Assembly: GCA_964581795.1 (NCBI GenBank)
Contig: CAZOPW010000036.1
Location: forward strand, 1-23,936
Source: EX4572-165 sp964581795
Lineage (GTDB): Archaea > Thermoplasmatota > E2 > DHVEG-1
DNA: 23,936 nucleotides
Direction: 5' to 3'
Shown here piece by piece: positions 7,344 through 14,311 of the stretch (its first letter is position 1; each line of letters starts with the position of its first letter). Both the position numbers and the translations under genes were made by a program. Under the pieces are notes generated by a model. That model had not been told where the DNA came from. It worked only from the letters and a program-made list of their open reading frames with translations, and did no database searches.

Positions 7344-7856
7344 ATGAATGGATTAGATGTATTATTTTCCCGAAGAAGTATCCGTCGGTATAAAGAAGGA
7401 ATTATTGAAAATGAGACGATGGAACGATTAGTTCATGCGGGCATGGTTGCTCCTTCAGCCTTTAACCAGCAACCTTGGGAATTTATTATCATTAAAGATA
7501 AAAAGAGATTGAACCAAATTGCTCTTCATCATCCTTATGCTTCCATGGTAAAGTATGCTGCGGGTTTTATTTTGGTTTGTGCTGAACCAAATAAAGATGA
7601 ACGTAATTTAGGGATGTGGTGTCAAGATTGTTCTGCTGCTACGGAGAATATATTACTTGCTGCTCATGCTTTGGGATTGGGAGCGGTTTGGATCGGGGTT
7701 TATCCTAGTGATGAATATATGACAATTTTTAGAAATATCTGTGATATCCCAAGTGATATCTTGCCTTTTTCAGGGGTTTGTGTTGGTTTACCTAGTAAGA
7801 CAAAACCACCTGCTAATCGGTTTGATAAACAAATGATTCACTGGAATAAATGGTGA
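7344..7856 (+). CDS. Nitroreductase-family flavoprotein
   Basis: A compact FMN-dependent oxidoreductase of the nitroreductase superfamily, 170 aa from the ATG. Family signatures are FSRRSIRRY just after the first helix (FMN phosphate contacts), APSAFNQQPWEFIII (the second FMN segment), and AATENILLAAHALGLGAVWIGVYP near residue 100, where the glycine-rich turn holds the flavin. Members work as homodimers and use NAD(P)H to reduce quinones, nitroaromatics or flavins; the physiological substrate here is unknown. MNGLDVLFSRRS from the ATG matches the usual family start; GTG at 7335 would add three residues. It stands alone, followed by a T-rich tract. Confidence 0.92.
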   Translation: MNGLDVLFSRRSIRRYKEGIIENETMERLVHAGMVAPSAFNQQPWEFIIIKDKKRLNQIALHHPYASMVKYAAGFILVCAEPNKDERNLGMWCQDCSAATENILLAAHALGLGAVWIGVYPSDEYMTIFRNICDIPSDILPFSGVCVGLPSKTKPPANRFDKQMIHWNKW

Positions 7857-7860
7857 TAAA

Positions 7861-7889
7861 TGTTTTTTATATTTCTCTTTTTTATTTAT
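7861..7889 (+). terminator. Oligo-T terminator after the nitroreductase
   Basis: Immediately after the stop codon are two clusters of six T residues within a pyrimidine-rich run. Archaeal RNA polymerase terminates at such tracts without a hairpin. Confidence 0.45.
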
Positions 7890-7924
7890 ATATTAATGAT
7901 AATTTATTAAAGATAAAACAAAAG

Positions 7925-7936
7925 TATTATATATAT
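7925..7936 (+). promoter_or_regulatory. TATA box ahead of the candidate RNA at 7956
   Basis: A TATTATATATAT element centred near 7930 lies about 26 bases ahead of the G-run at 7956, where the 5' arm of the structured segment begins. No open reading frame starts there: the next start codon is about 200 bases away. Confidence 0.5.
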
Positions 7937-7955
7937 GTGTATACAATTTCCTTTC

Positions 7956-8091
7956 GGGGTTAGCAGAGGTGGTTATCTATTTTTATTTTTACCTTTTCGA
8001 ATCCAAGGAAGTGCATCCAAATCTCCCTTTATCCAACGAAGGTGAAACCAAAAAATCCTCAAAATTATTATCACTCCATCTCTCTCACCCC
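7956..8091 (+). ncRNA. Candidate structured RNA with paired ends
   Basis: The ends of this segment pair: 7956-7972 with 8076-8091, 15 base pairs with one G-U, one mismatch and one bulged C. A second nested helix pairs 7987-7999 with 8037-8047 (11 pairs, one G-U, a TT bulge), and A/T-rich arms between them can extend the stem. The apical loop (8000-8036) carries ATCCAA three times (8001, 8015, 8031). A TATA box sits at the correct distance upstream and the sequence after 8091 is pyrimidine-rich. It does not look like RNase P RNA, SRP RNA, a tRNA or a standard C/D or H/ACA guide. It lies in the otherwise empty 330-base gap between the nitroreductase and the next gene. This is inferred from pairing alone. 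Confidence 0.4.
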
Positions 8092-8186
8092 CTTTCTACA
8101 CATTTTAAAACGATAGAAAATTTTGTTCAATAATAGAGAAAGAATTATATTATGTGAGTTCGTATAATAAAAAGTGGAGTAATTTT

Positions 8187-9155
8187 ATGAGACGGAATTT
8201 GGTTTTTAAATTATTTCCAGTATTCATACTCACTATTCTTATTTTCCCAACGATTATTCCACAAGCGGAATCATTATTTGATAGAAAACCAGTTATTCGA
8301 GTTGCAATAATTAGGCAAACATGGGATTTTTTTGATTCATCTCCAACCACAAAAATCTCTACATTAGGTCATTCTCATATTTTAAGAAAAGGCGCAGAGC
8401 AGTACGGATTTAAAGTAAAAATCTTTGATTTCTGGGATTCATGGGATCATGGAGACGTTCAATCTGGAAAATTACTATGGAAACGGATAGATGTTGTAAT
8501 CGCACCTGGTGGCGTTGGCGGATGGTTTACTCCTTATAAATATCGTCATGAACTTCGACAGTTTGTTAGGAGAGGTGGTGGATTTTACGGAATTTGTGGA
8601 GACTCAACTTTTGGATCTCTTGGAGTTAAACATATGAACATGAGATATAACGACCTCATTAATAGATTACTTGATTATTCCGAGCTCTCCCCAATGTTAG
8701 GTTTAGCTAATGTATATACGGATGCTTCAGCATTGAAATCCATCATTCGAAATCCAAAATTCTTCTCAACCCTTGACATGATCCAATTCTTATCACGTCT
8801 ACCTGTCTCACGAGCCCGAATTCATTTTCATCGGACATTAACTCCGATACAAAAACCATACATGGGCTCTTCTGTCCGTATGATGCTAGGAAATGCTCCA
8901 CTTGTTGCAGGCCCCGCTTCAAATAATTTGTTTATGCCTAAGGTTATAACTATAGCAACGTTTGCTCGTCCTGATGAACCATATGATCGGGACATCAAAC
9001 ACACAAAAGCAATTGTTGCTAGTACGTATGGACGAGGTCGGGTCGTTCTTTCCCCATTACATGCAGAATTTACTATCGGAAATGGAAAGGCACATGATGT
9101 GTATGTAAGAAATGTCTTGTGGCTCGCTGGAAAATTATCTCTAGCTAATAGTTAA
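8187..9155 (+). CDS. Exported class I glutamine-amidotransferase-like protein (BPL_N/GATase1 fold)
   Basis: A 322-aa secreted or membrane-tethered protein. Residues 2-29 form a signal peptide or anchor (MRRNLVFKLFPVFILTILIF...). The rest has the GATase1-like pattern: a first strand VIRVAIIR, a helix with LGHSHILRKGAEQYGF, then VVIAPGGVGGWFTPY, and the nucleophile elbow GGGFYGICGDS with C137. A possible His/Glu pair, H292 and E294, is in SPLHAEF near the C-terminus, the order of the Cys-His-Glu triad of amidotransferases. Related extracytoplasmic proteins carry the biotin-ligase-N-like domain and have no settled role. The start at 8187 is chosen because GTGGAG lies seven bases before it and the signal peptide begins there; GTG at 8154 would add eleven polar residues. 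Confidence 0.72.
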   Translation: MRRNLVFKLFPVFILTILIFPTIIPQAESLFDRKPVIRVAIIRQTWDFFDSSPTTKISTLGHSHILRKGAEQYGFKVKIFDFWDSWDHGDVQSGKLLWKRIDVVIAPGGVGGWFTPYKYRHELRQFVRRGGGFYGICGDSTFGSLGVKHMNMRYNDLINRLLDYSELSPMLGLANVYTDASALKSIIRNPKFFSTLDMIQFLSRLPVSRARIHFHRTLTPIQKPYMGSSVRMMLGNAPLVAGPASNNLFMPKVITIATFARPDEPYDRDIKHTKAIVASTYGRGRVVLSPLHAEFTIGNGKAHDVYVRNVLWLAGKLSLANS

Positions 9156-9206
9156 GTATGCTACGATGAAACCATATTTTTCTTTGACTTCCACCGGATT
9201 ATTTAA

Positions 9207-9938
9207 ATGAAAATCATTGAATATCTTTTTAGTATGAAAAAAGAAAATAATAATCATATTCATCCTAATCTACGTTTAATTATCGCTGAAGCAGAACTAG
9301 AAAAAATTCCTGCTTCCATACAACATCATCCTCAAATTAAATCATATGCAAAGAAAAGAAACAAACCAGGAACACAACTCTTGCTTGATTCAAGTTATCA
9401 TCATACTGCAATGAAAAAGATTACAGACGGATCAAGGAGGGGGAGACCCGATATTGTCCATAGATGTTTATTACTTGCATTGGATTCTTGGGCTAATTAT
9501 CAGGGACTTCTTCAATGTTTTATACATACTCGTCATGATTATATAATTGAAGTTCATCCATCCACACGATTACCTCGTCAATACCACAGATTTGTTGGAC
9601 TCTTCGAACAGCTAATGACCAAAGCCGAAATTCGGTCTAATCAGACTATTCTTCTCACCTATAAAAAGAAAACCTTAGAAAAATTAATTCAGGAACAAGA
9701 AGGTGAAGTAGTACTTCTATGGGAACATGGGAAAAACATATCCATTGGAGACTTCATCAAATCAAAAAAAAAGAAGCCTCTCACTATAGTCCTAGGTGGA
9801 TTTCCTCACGGAGATTTTCATAAAGCAACTACTATCATCGAACAAAAAATCTCTGTGGAAAAGCAATCATATACTGCATCATATTTAACCGCTAAATCAA
9901 TCATATCATTCGAGCAAATCTATTGTAATCATAAATAG
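9207..9938 (+). CDS. nep1: Ribosome biogenesis SPOUT methyltransferase Nep1 (Emg1)
   Basis: Nep1 methylates N1 of a pseudouridine in helix 35 of 16S rRNA and helps assemble the small subunit. This 243-aa protein shows the family blocks in order: LLLDSSYHHTAMKKI near residue 58, GRPDIVHRCLLLALDS near 79, IEVHPSTRLPRQYHRFVGLFEQL near 114, and the SAM-binding trefoil-knot segment VLGGFPHGDF near 194. Arg residues in RLPR..HR are those that contact RNA in Methanocaldococcus Nep1. The annotated ATG is at 9207. A second ATG at 9234 is closer to the usual family start and lies about 30 bases after the TTATTTAA at 9199, so nine N-terminal residues may be extra. It converges with the HAD gene, with 10 bases between stops. 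Confidence 0.95.
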   Translation: MKIIEYLFSMKKENNNHIHPNLRLIIAEAELEKIPASIQHHPQIKSYAKKRNKPGTQLLLDSSYHHTAMKKITDGSRRGRPDIVHRCLLLALDSWANYQGLLQCFIHTRHDYIIEVHPSTRLPRQYHRFVGLFEQLMTKAEIRSNQTILLTYKKKTLEKLIQEQEGEVVLLWEHGKNISIGDFIKSKKKKPLTIVLGGFPHGDFHKATTIIEQKISVEKQSYTASYLTAKSIISFEQIYCNHK

Positions 9939-9948
9939 AAATGTAATC

Positions 9949-10614
9949 TCATTCAAATGGGTACTGTTGAATTCTTCTTTCAAAATCATTTAATGACATA
10001 ACTACGTTTGGTCCTTTATCAATTCCCTCTCTATCTAAATAAAAAGCGAATAATCCTGCTTGTTTTGCTGAAATATAATCATACTCTTGATGATCCCCTA
10101 CATGGATTATTTCACTTGGTTTACAATGAAGTTTTTCTGAGATCATTTCATAAAAATAGGGATCCTTTTTTACTGTGTTTGTATCTGTTGTTGCAGAAAA
10201 ATAATATGAAAAATAGTAATCAAGTTGCGCCGTTTTCATTTCAATAGTTATAAATGGTTTCATTGCTGCTGAACTAACAATAAGTGTGTGGTCTTCTGCT
10301 AACCGCTTAATAATGGAAGGGACTTCAGGATATGGTTGAATAAATTGGGAAAATGCATCTAATAGTTGTTGAGGAGTAATGTTAAGATTTAATTTGTGTA
10401 TCCAATAAGATAAATCATACCATTCTCTATTAGAGCTTCCTATTTTATCATAAGCAGCGATTAATATTTCTTTTGCTTTTCCGACAGGTAAATTATGTAC
10501 ATGAGCATAAATTTTAGGAAGCCCTTCAAGCCATACCTTATCACCAAATCCAGGTTTCATCAAGGTTCCATCCATATCAAAAGAGAGTATTGGTTTTTTG
10601 ATTATCTCAGTCAT
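9949..10614 (-). CDS. HAD-superfamily phosphatase
   Basis: A 221-aa haloacid dehalogenase-type hydrolase with an alpha-helical cap. Motif I is SFDMDGTLM (nucleophile D15 and acid D17 by count), motif II is the Ser pair of LIVSSAA, motif III is the lysine in TVKKDP, and motif IV is HVGDHQEYDYISAKQAG with the Mg2+-binding acids. The cap lies between motifs I and II (about residues 20-85), the arrangement of phosphoglycolate-phosphatase-like enzymes. The substrate is not predictable; small phosphate esters are likely. The ATG at 10614 is about 30 bases after a TTTTTTAAAG TATA-like element, so the message should be leaderless. Confidence 0.9.
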   Translation of the reverse strand: MTEIIKKPILSFDMDGTLMKPGFGDKVWLEGLPKIYAHVHNLPVGKAKEILIAAYDKIGSSNREWYDLSYWIHKLNLNITPQQLLDAFSQFIQPYPEVPSIIKRLAEDHTLIVSSAAMKPFITIEMKTAQLDYYFSYYFSATTDTNTVKKDPYFYEMISEKLHCKPSEIIHVGDHQEYDYISAKQAGLFAFYLDREGIDKGPNVVMSLNDFERRIQQYPFE

Positions 10615-10640
10615 AGATGTAAATCGTATATGTAAAAAGG

Positions 10641-10650
10641 TTTTTTAAAG
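10641..10650 (-). promoter_or_regulatory. TATA box for the HAD gene
   Basis: CTTTAAAAAA on the minus strand is centred about 30 bases upstream of the ATG at 10614. It shares a 128-base divergent intergenic region with the gene starting at 10743. Confidence 0.45.
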
Positions 10651-10742
10651 TTGAAGAACGTAAATTGTACTTGTGATTTTTTAAAATTAAATAAGATTTC
10701 TATGAAAATACTCTTATAGTACTGAAATAATGAGGAAGATGT

Positions 10743-11138
10743 ATGGTAGAAGATAAAGTAACGTTGCCGTATCAAATCAAAGCGATTAAACCAAGTGAAC
10801 AGAAGAAAGGATATGTTGAAGTGGTCATGGAACCTGTTGACCCGTTAGAATATAACCATGCTGATGATTCAAATCAACCCCCCATTCAAGTCACTGGTGT
10901 TGGTCCAAATGGATCTCCATTTCCACCAGAGATGCAACAGCAATTATCTCAAATGTTAAAACAGGCAATGCCTCCAATGTTTAAACAAAAACAAAAATAT
11001 GATCCTCGTCGTTTGGTTCATGTAGAATCAGAAATTGATTTCTTATCACGCAATTGGAAATACGGAGATATTATAAATGTCACTCTTCAAAAGGTAAAAA
11101 AAGCTGAAGACGTCACTCAAGACACCGAGACCGAATAA
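10743..11138 (+). CDS. Hypothetical protein with a Gln/Met-rich centre
   Basis: I do not recognise this 131-aa protein. It has an N-terminal beta-like segment (8-32: PYQIKAIKPSEQKKGYVEVV...), a proline- and glycine-rich turn VTGVGPNGSPFPP (50-62), an amphipathic helix rich in Gln and Met (63-84), and a second beta-like segment with DPRRLVHVESEIDF (87-100) and GDIINVTLQKV (109-118), then an acidic tail. No signal peptide or membrane segment is present. The start is supported by GAGGAAG ending five bases before the ATG. The regular, soluble composition suggests a genuine cytosolic protein, possibly a small beta-barrel, but nothing points to a function. Confidence 0.75.
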   Translation: MVEDKVTLPYQIKAIKPSEQKKGYVEVVMEPVDPLEYNHADDSNQPPIQVTGVGPNGSPFPPEMQQQLSQMLKQAMPPMFKQKQKYDPRRLVHVESEIDFLSRNWKYGDIINVTLQKVKKAEDVTQDTETE

Positions 11139-11240
11139 GCATTCGATGCATCTTACTCCTTTTTTATTCAGATAAGAAGTCAACTTTTTCATTTTTTTTT
11201 CTTATGTTATTTTGTCAAATAATTTGTTTTGCAGCACATG

Positions 11241-11248
11241 TTTAAATA
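11241..11248 (+). promoter_or_regulatory. TATA box for the peptide / Sm-like operon
   Basis: TTTAAATA is centred about 26 bases before the double ATG at 11270-11275, with no ribosome binding site between. This is the textbook layout of a leaderless archaeal transcript and argues that the 40-aa reading frame is truly translated. Confidence 0.65.
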
Positions 11249-11269
11249 GGCATCTTGACAAGCTTTATC

Positions 11270-11392
11270 ATGATGGTAAAGATGAAGAAGGATGTAAAAA
11301 AAGTGGATAACTGGTTGTATCTCATTAAGAAACGAGCGCAAAAAGAATCTGTGAAAAAAGGCGATACTAACCAGGAGATGCACTGCACATGA
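11270..11392 (+). CDS. Small basic 40-aa protein, upstream partner of the Sm-like gene
   Basis: A short reading frame beginning ATG-ATG. The product is MMVKMKKDVKKVDNWLYLIK followed by KRAQKESVKKGDTNQEMHCT. It is rich in lysine, has a central hydrophobic helix (WLYLI) and no known motif. Three observations support it as real: a TATA box at the leaderless distance, no competing upstream start, and a 4-base ATGA overlap with the next gene, which suggests translational coupling. It could be an RNA-binding helper of the Sm-like protein or merely a leader peptide; I cannot tell. Confidence 0.62.
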   Translation: MMVKMKKDVKKVDNWLYLIKKRAQKESVKKGDTNQEMHCT

Positions 11393-11598
11393 GCTTACTT
11401 AAAGATCTTTCTGGATCCTATTGTAAGATAGCTTTGATTCCATCCAATTCTTCAAAAGGCATTGTTCAAAGTGGATTTGTTAAAAACGTAGATACTGAAC
11501 ACAAGATCATCATTTTGGAAAATGAAAACGGTATTGTTTGTCTTCCATTTGATCAAATACGAGCTGTGAAAAGAGTACAACTACGCCAAAATGACTAA
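11389..11598 (+). CDS. Small Sm-like (LSm-fold) protein
   Basis: A 69-aa protein with the pattern of an LSm/SH3-like barrel. It opens LKDLSGSYCKIAL (helix then strand 1), then GIVQSGFVKNVDTEHKIIILE (strands 2-3, where Sm proteins have G-x-(L/I)-x-G-x-L-x-x-(F/V)-D), and closes GIVCLPFDQIRAVKRV (strands 4-5, where Sm proteins have G-x-V-x-I-(R/P)-x-x-x-I). Length and order fit archaeal Sm-like proteins, but the Sm2 signature is weak, so this may be a diverged paralogue rather than the main RNA-binding Lsm1. It overlaps the 40-aa gene by four bases and converges on the Vps62-like gene across a strong hairpin. Confidence 0.6.
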   Translation: MSLLKDLSGSYCKIALIPSNSSKGIVQSGFVKNVDTEHKIIILENENGIVCLPFDQIRAVKRVQLRQND

Positions 11599-11627
11599 TT
11601 CGATTGACCGCCTCCTTGTGTTCTCCC

Positions 11628-11666
11628 TTTGAGGGGGATCTTTATTCCCATCTCATCCCCCTCAAA
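11628..11666. terminator. Perfect 12-bp hairpin between convergent genes
   Basis: TTTGAGGGGGAT (11628-11639) is the exact reverse complement of ATCCCCCTCAAA (11655-11666), with a 15-nt loop. It lies between the convergent stops of the Sm-like gene (11598) and the Vps62-like gene (11681). The symmetric position suggests a bidirectional terminator or 3'-end RNA stabiliser. Such GC-rich stems are rare in this AT-rich window. Confidence 0.6.
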
Positions 11667-11680
11667 AACCCTCTTTTGCT

Positions 11681-13360
11681 CTAATAAAATGTTTTTTTAG
11701 CCATAATAAGTGCCACTGCAGCACAAATCAATACCGCTCCAGCAATCAATAGGAGATAACCACCTAATCCTAAACCCCAAACAAGTTCAATGGTTCCCGA
11801 TACCCCTGATTCTTCAACAGTTACCATTTCTGATCCTCCAAGAGGATGTTGAGAAAGTGATGAAAACAATGTAGTTACATCAGTACTCCCTGCAGTATCA
11901 GGTACCGCTGATTGAATGATACCGCCTAAGCTAAAAATAACAATAATGAGAAGAATAAACGGAGTGATCAAACCAATCCCCCTCCAAAGAAATAATTTTC
12001 CTAATTTTTTACTTTCAGCGATACCAATCGATTTAAAAATAGTAAAAATAAAACCTATTCCTATTAACAAGGCAAAAGGAATGATGAATGAGCCAACAGC
12101 AATTGGTCCATTTGCACCTGGATATGTTATTTGTATTCCTTCAATTCCATCGATTTGAAGAAAATCAACCATTCCTTCCGTAGTGTATCCCTCAGATTCT
12201 ATTGATCCTGAAATTCCATACCATGGTAAAACTAGACCAATGATTGCAATGATGATTCCTACGAAAAACAGGATATTGCCAATGCTATGCTTATTAAATC
12301 CGTCAATGTAAAAAAAGGAAAAAAATCGTGGCCCTAGACCTGAGGTTTGTTTTCTGCGATATAACCTATAGCTTAGTAATCCTATTGAAATCAATGTGAT
12401 AGCTATGAAAATTGTAATAAAATGATAAAGAACAAATTCCAATGGAAGTAACGCGGTATTAAGTTGGGGGAGTCTTCCACCCCATGTAATCGGATTATTC
12501 CACATTTCTCCGTTTTCTCTGTACGCTGGACCTGGGGGACCACTAAATCCAAGAACGGTATCTTCTATTGATTCTACTTCACCCCATCTACCTGCAAATG
12601 ATAGCCATTCCTGATCCTGTAATTCAACGAGAGTGTATTCTTCAGATGTTAGTACTTCTCCGTTATCTCCAACTGTATCACTTGCTACGCCAAGTTTTCC
12701 TGAGAACGATCGAAGATAATTTGCATGACTCCCTCGAGCGACATAAACATGAGGATGGCTTCCTGTTTTATCGGCATTTTCCCATATGGTTCGTTGTCCA
12801 GTGTGATGTTGACTATACATTAAATTGACCGGTTTATTTGATTCAAGGATGATTTGAATCATTTCCCAGTCGCCTTCATGTACATTGAGATCACCATTGT
12901 TATATGGATAAAAAAACCAATATTGTAGAATTGTTTGAGTGCTTTCGTTAATCTCTCGATAGTAGACTACTTTATCATACTCATCTTTTTCTTGTTGATA
13001 ATGAGAGATGATACTTTTTGAGTCATGTAACTCTCCATTGATATTATCCAAATAATAGAATGATTGAGTAAGCATTCCTAATTCTTCACTAGTCGCATTC
13101 TCATCAATAAGCGTTGAGCTTTCTCCATCGAAACTGTATAAGTGAGCATTATCTAAATGATATTGAGCATCTATTGGAAATGTTTGCTCGTTTGCTTCAA
13201 AATAAAGGATGGGAGCATATTTTTTTGCCGTTGTTTGTTGAGCACTGATAGAGGGAAAACAACTGAAAAACAAGATAATCGTAAGGAAGAGAGTGATGCA
13301 AAATAGTAAGTTTGGTTTTTTTCTGCTACTAAACATTGGAAAGGGTTGTTTTTTTATCAT
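11681..13360 (-). CDS. Vps62-like secreted domain fused to a multi-helix membrane anchor
   Basis: A 559-aa envelope protein. A signal peptide (17-40, ending SISA-QQ) leads an extracytoplasmic domain resembling the Vps62/DUF946 family. The shared features are YWFFYPYNNGD (147-157), HEGDWEMIQIIL (161-172), a YSQHHTGQ segment (182-189), HPHVYVARGSHANYL (202-216), WLSFAGRWGE (252-261) and GFSGPPGPAYR (271-281). The conserved His, Asp and Glu residues hint at a metal or enzyme site, though no activity is established for the family. Five membrane segments follow (about 310-332, 362-382, 422-444, 458-480, 530-554), with soluble loops between. AAGGTGA six bases before the ATG at 13360 gives a strong ribosome binding site. 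The domain was named from yeast and is common in plants; its role in archaea is unknown. Confidence 0.82.
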   Translation of the reverse strand: MIKKQPFPMFSSRKKPNLLFCITLFLTIILFFSCFPSISAQQTTAKKYAPILYFEANEQTFPIDAQYHLDNAHLYSFDGESSTLIDENATSEELGMLTQSFYYLDNINGELHDSKSIISHYQQEKDEYDKVVYYREINESTQTILQYWFFYPYNNGDLNVHEGDWEMIQIILESNKPVNLMYSQHHTGQRTIWENADKTGSHPHVYVARGSHANYLRSFSGKLGVASDTVGDNGEVLTSEEYTLVELQDQEWLSFAGRWGEVESIEDTVLGFSGPPGPAYRENGEMWNNPITWGGRLPQLNTALLPLEFVLYHFITIFIAITLISIGLLSYRLYRRKQTSGLGPRFFSFFYIDGFNKHSIGNILFFVGIIIAIIGLVLPWYGISGSIESEGYTTEGMVDFLQIDGIEGIQITYPGANGPIAVGSFIIPFALLIGIGFIFTIFKSIGIAESKKLGKLFLWRGIGLITPFILLIIVIFSLGGIIQSAVPDTAGSTDVTTLFSSLSQHPLGGSEMVTVEESGVSGTIELVWGLGLGGYLLLIAGAVLICAAVALIMAKKTFY

Positions 13361-13519
13361 TTTCGTTCACCTTAAAACTTTGAAAAATATCGGTTATTGT
13401 ATTTTTATTATTTTTTATATTCTCAGCCCCCTTCCATTTTCATAATTTATATTGAATAATTTAATTATTTCAAAAACTATAAAAATTAATTAATAATATC
13501 ATTTCTCGGAGCGGTTGGA

Positions 13520-14191
13520 ATGAAAATTTATGAAATCCCTCGATTCAACAGACCAGGTATACGATTACAAAGAATGGGTGCAAACCACCTATCCGATGCA
13601 GAACTTCTCGCCATTGTTCTTGGCCGAGGAAACAAAAATGAAAATGCCATCGATATGAGTCATCGTATACTCAAAACATACAATCTTGATAAACTTGCTA
13701 ACCTCGATTTCACTGAACTAAAAAACCTTGTAGACACTGATGTGAAAGCATTAAAAATCACTGCAATGTTTGAATTGTTTAGACGAACAAATAGGTTACA
13801 CAAGAAAGGATACAAACAAAAAATCAAAAACGCTCAAGATGTCTATAACCAAGTGTCAGATGAACTCATACCATTAAAACAGGAACATTTTCTAGCATTA
13901 TACCTTGACACCAAAAATCAGGTCATAAAAAAACAAATGGTATCGAAAGGGACATTGAATGCATCACTTGTTCATCCACGCGAAGTATTTAATCCAGCAG
14001 TAAAGGCTAGTGCAAACTCCATTATCCTTGTACATAATCATCCTAGCGGAGATCCTACACCAAGTAAAGAAGATGAAACAGTGACTAAGAATCTCGTCGA
14101 TGCAGGGGAATTACTTGGCATTTCCATCCTAGATCATGTGGTTATCGGCGATGGAGAATTCATTAGTCTCCGCGAAAAAGGAGTGATGTAA
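13520..14191 (+). CDS. radC: RadC-family JAMM/MPN protein
   Basis: A 223-aa member of the RadC (UPF0758) family. The N-terminal 80 residues form the helix-hairpin-helix part: PRFNRPGIRLQRMGANHLSD, then AELLAIVLGRG. The C-terminal JAMM domain keeps the complete zinc site: E122 in QEHFLALYLD, H172 and H174 in VHNHPSGDPTPSKED, and D185. The family was long linked to repair, but that link is weak; its biochemical role remains unsettled. Length is typical of the bacterial proteins. GGAG about nine bases before the ATG at 13520 supports the start. Upstream is a divergent 159-base AT-rich region shared with the Vps62-like gene. RadC is widespread in bacteria and patchy in archaea, so lateral origin is possible. 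Confidence 0.92.
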   Translation: MKIYEIPRFNRPGIRLQRMGANHLSDAELLAIVLGRGNKNENAIDMSHRILKTYNLDKLANLDFTELKNLVDTDVKALKITAMFELFRRTNRLHKKGYKQKIKNAQDVYNQVSDELIPLKQEHFLALYLDTKNQVIKKQMVSKGTLNASLVHPREVFNPAVKASANSIILVHNHPSGDPTPSKEDETVTKNLVDAGELLGISILDHVVIGDGEFISLREKGVM

Positions 14192-14268
14192 CCAACAATA
14201 ATTTTGGAAAAAATTCTTATAAATCTTATCTTGTAAAGGAAACTAATCATTTTATAGAAAGAGGGAAA

Positions 14269-14277
14269 CATTTATAG
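14269..14277 (+). promoter_or_regulatory. TATA box for the DUF362 gene
   Basis: CATTTATAG is centred about 39 bases before the ATG at 14312. It predicts a short leader that includes a GGGG stretch five to ten bases ahead of the start, usable for ribosome binding. Confidence 0.4.
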
Positions 14278-14311
14278 CATATCATAAGTTATTTTTATTT
14301 GGGGCAAATAA

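Noticed and set aside
8001..8036. Three ATCCAA copies as a CRISPR or iteron array
   Set aside because: Six-base repeats at uneven spacing (14 and 16 bases) are too short for either; they are noted only as part of the RNA candidate.
7956..8100. H/ACA guide RNA reading of the structured segment (ACA at 8098-8100)
   Set aside because: The ACA lies six bases beyond the base of the lower stem instead of next to it, and no pseudouridylation pocket or K-turn is evident.
8154..8186. GTG start adding eleven residues to the GATase1-like protein
   Set aside because: The ATG at 8187 has GTGGAG at proper spacing and opens directly into a signal peptide; the extra residues are polar and unlike a signal sequence.
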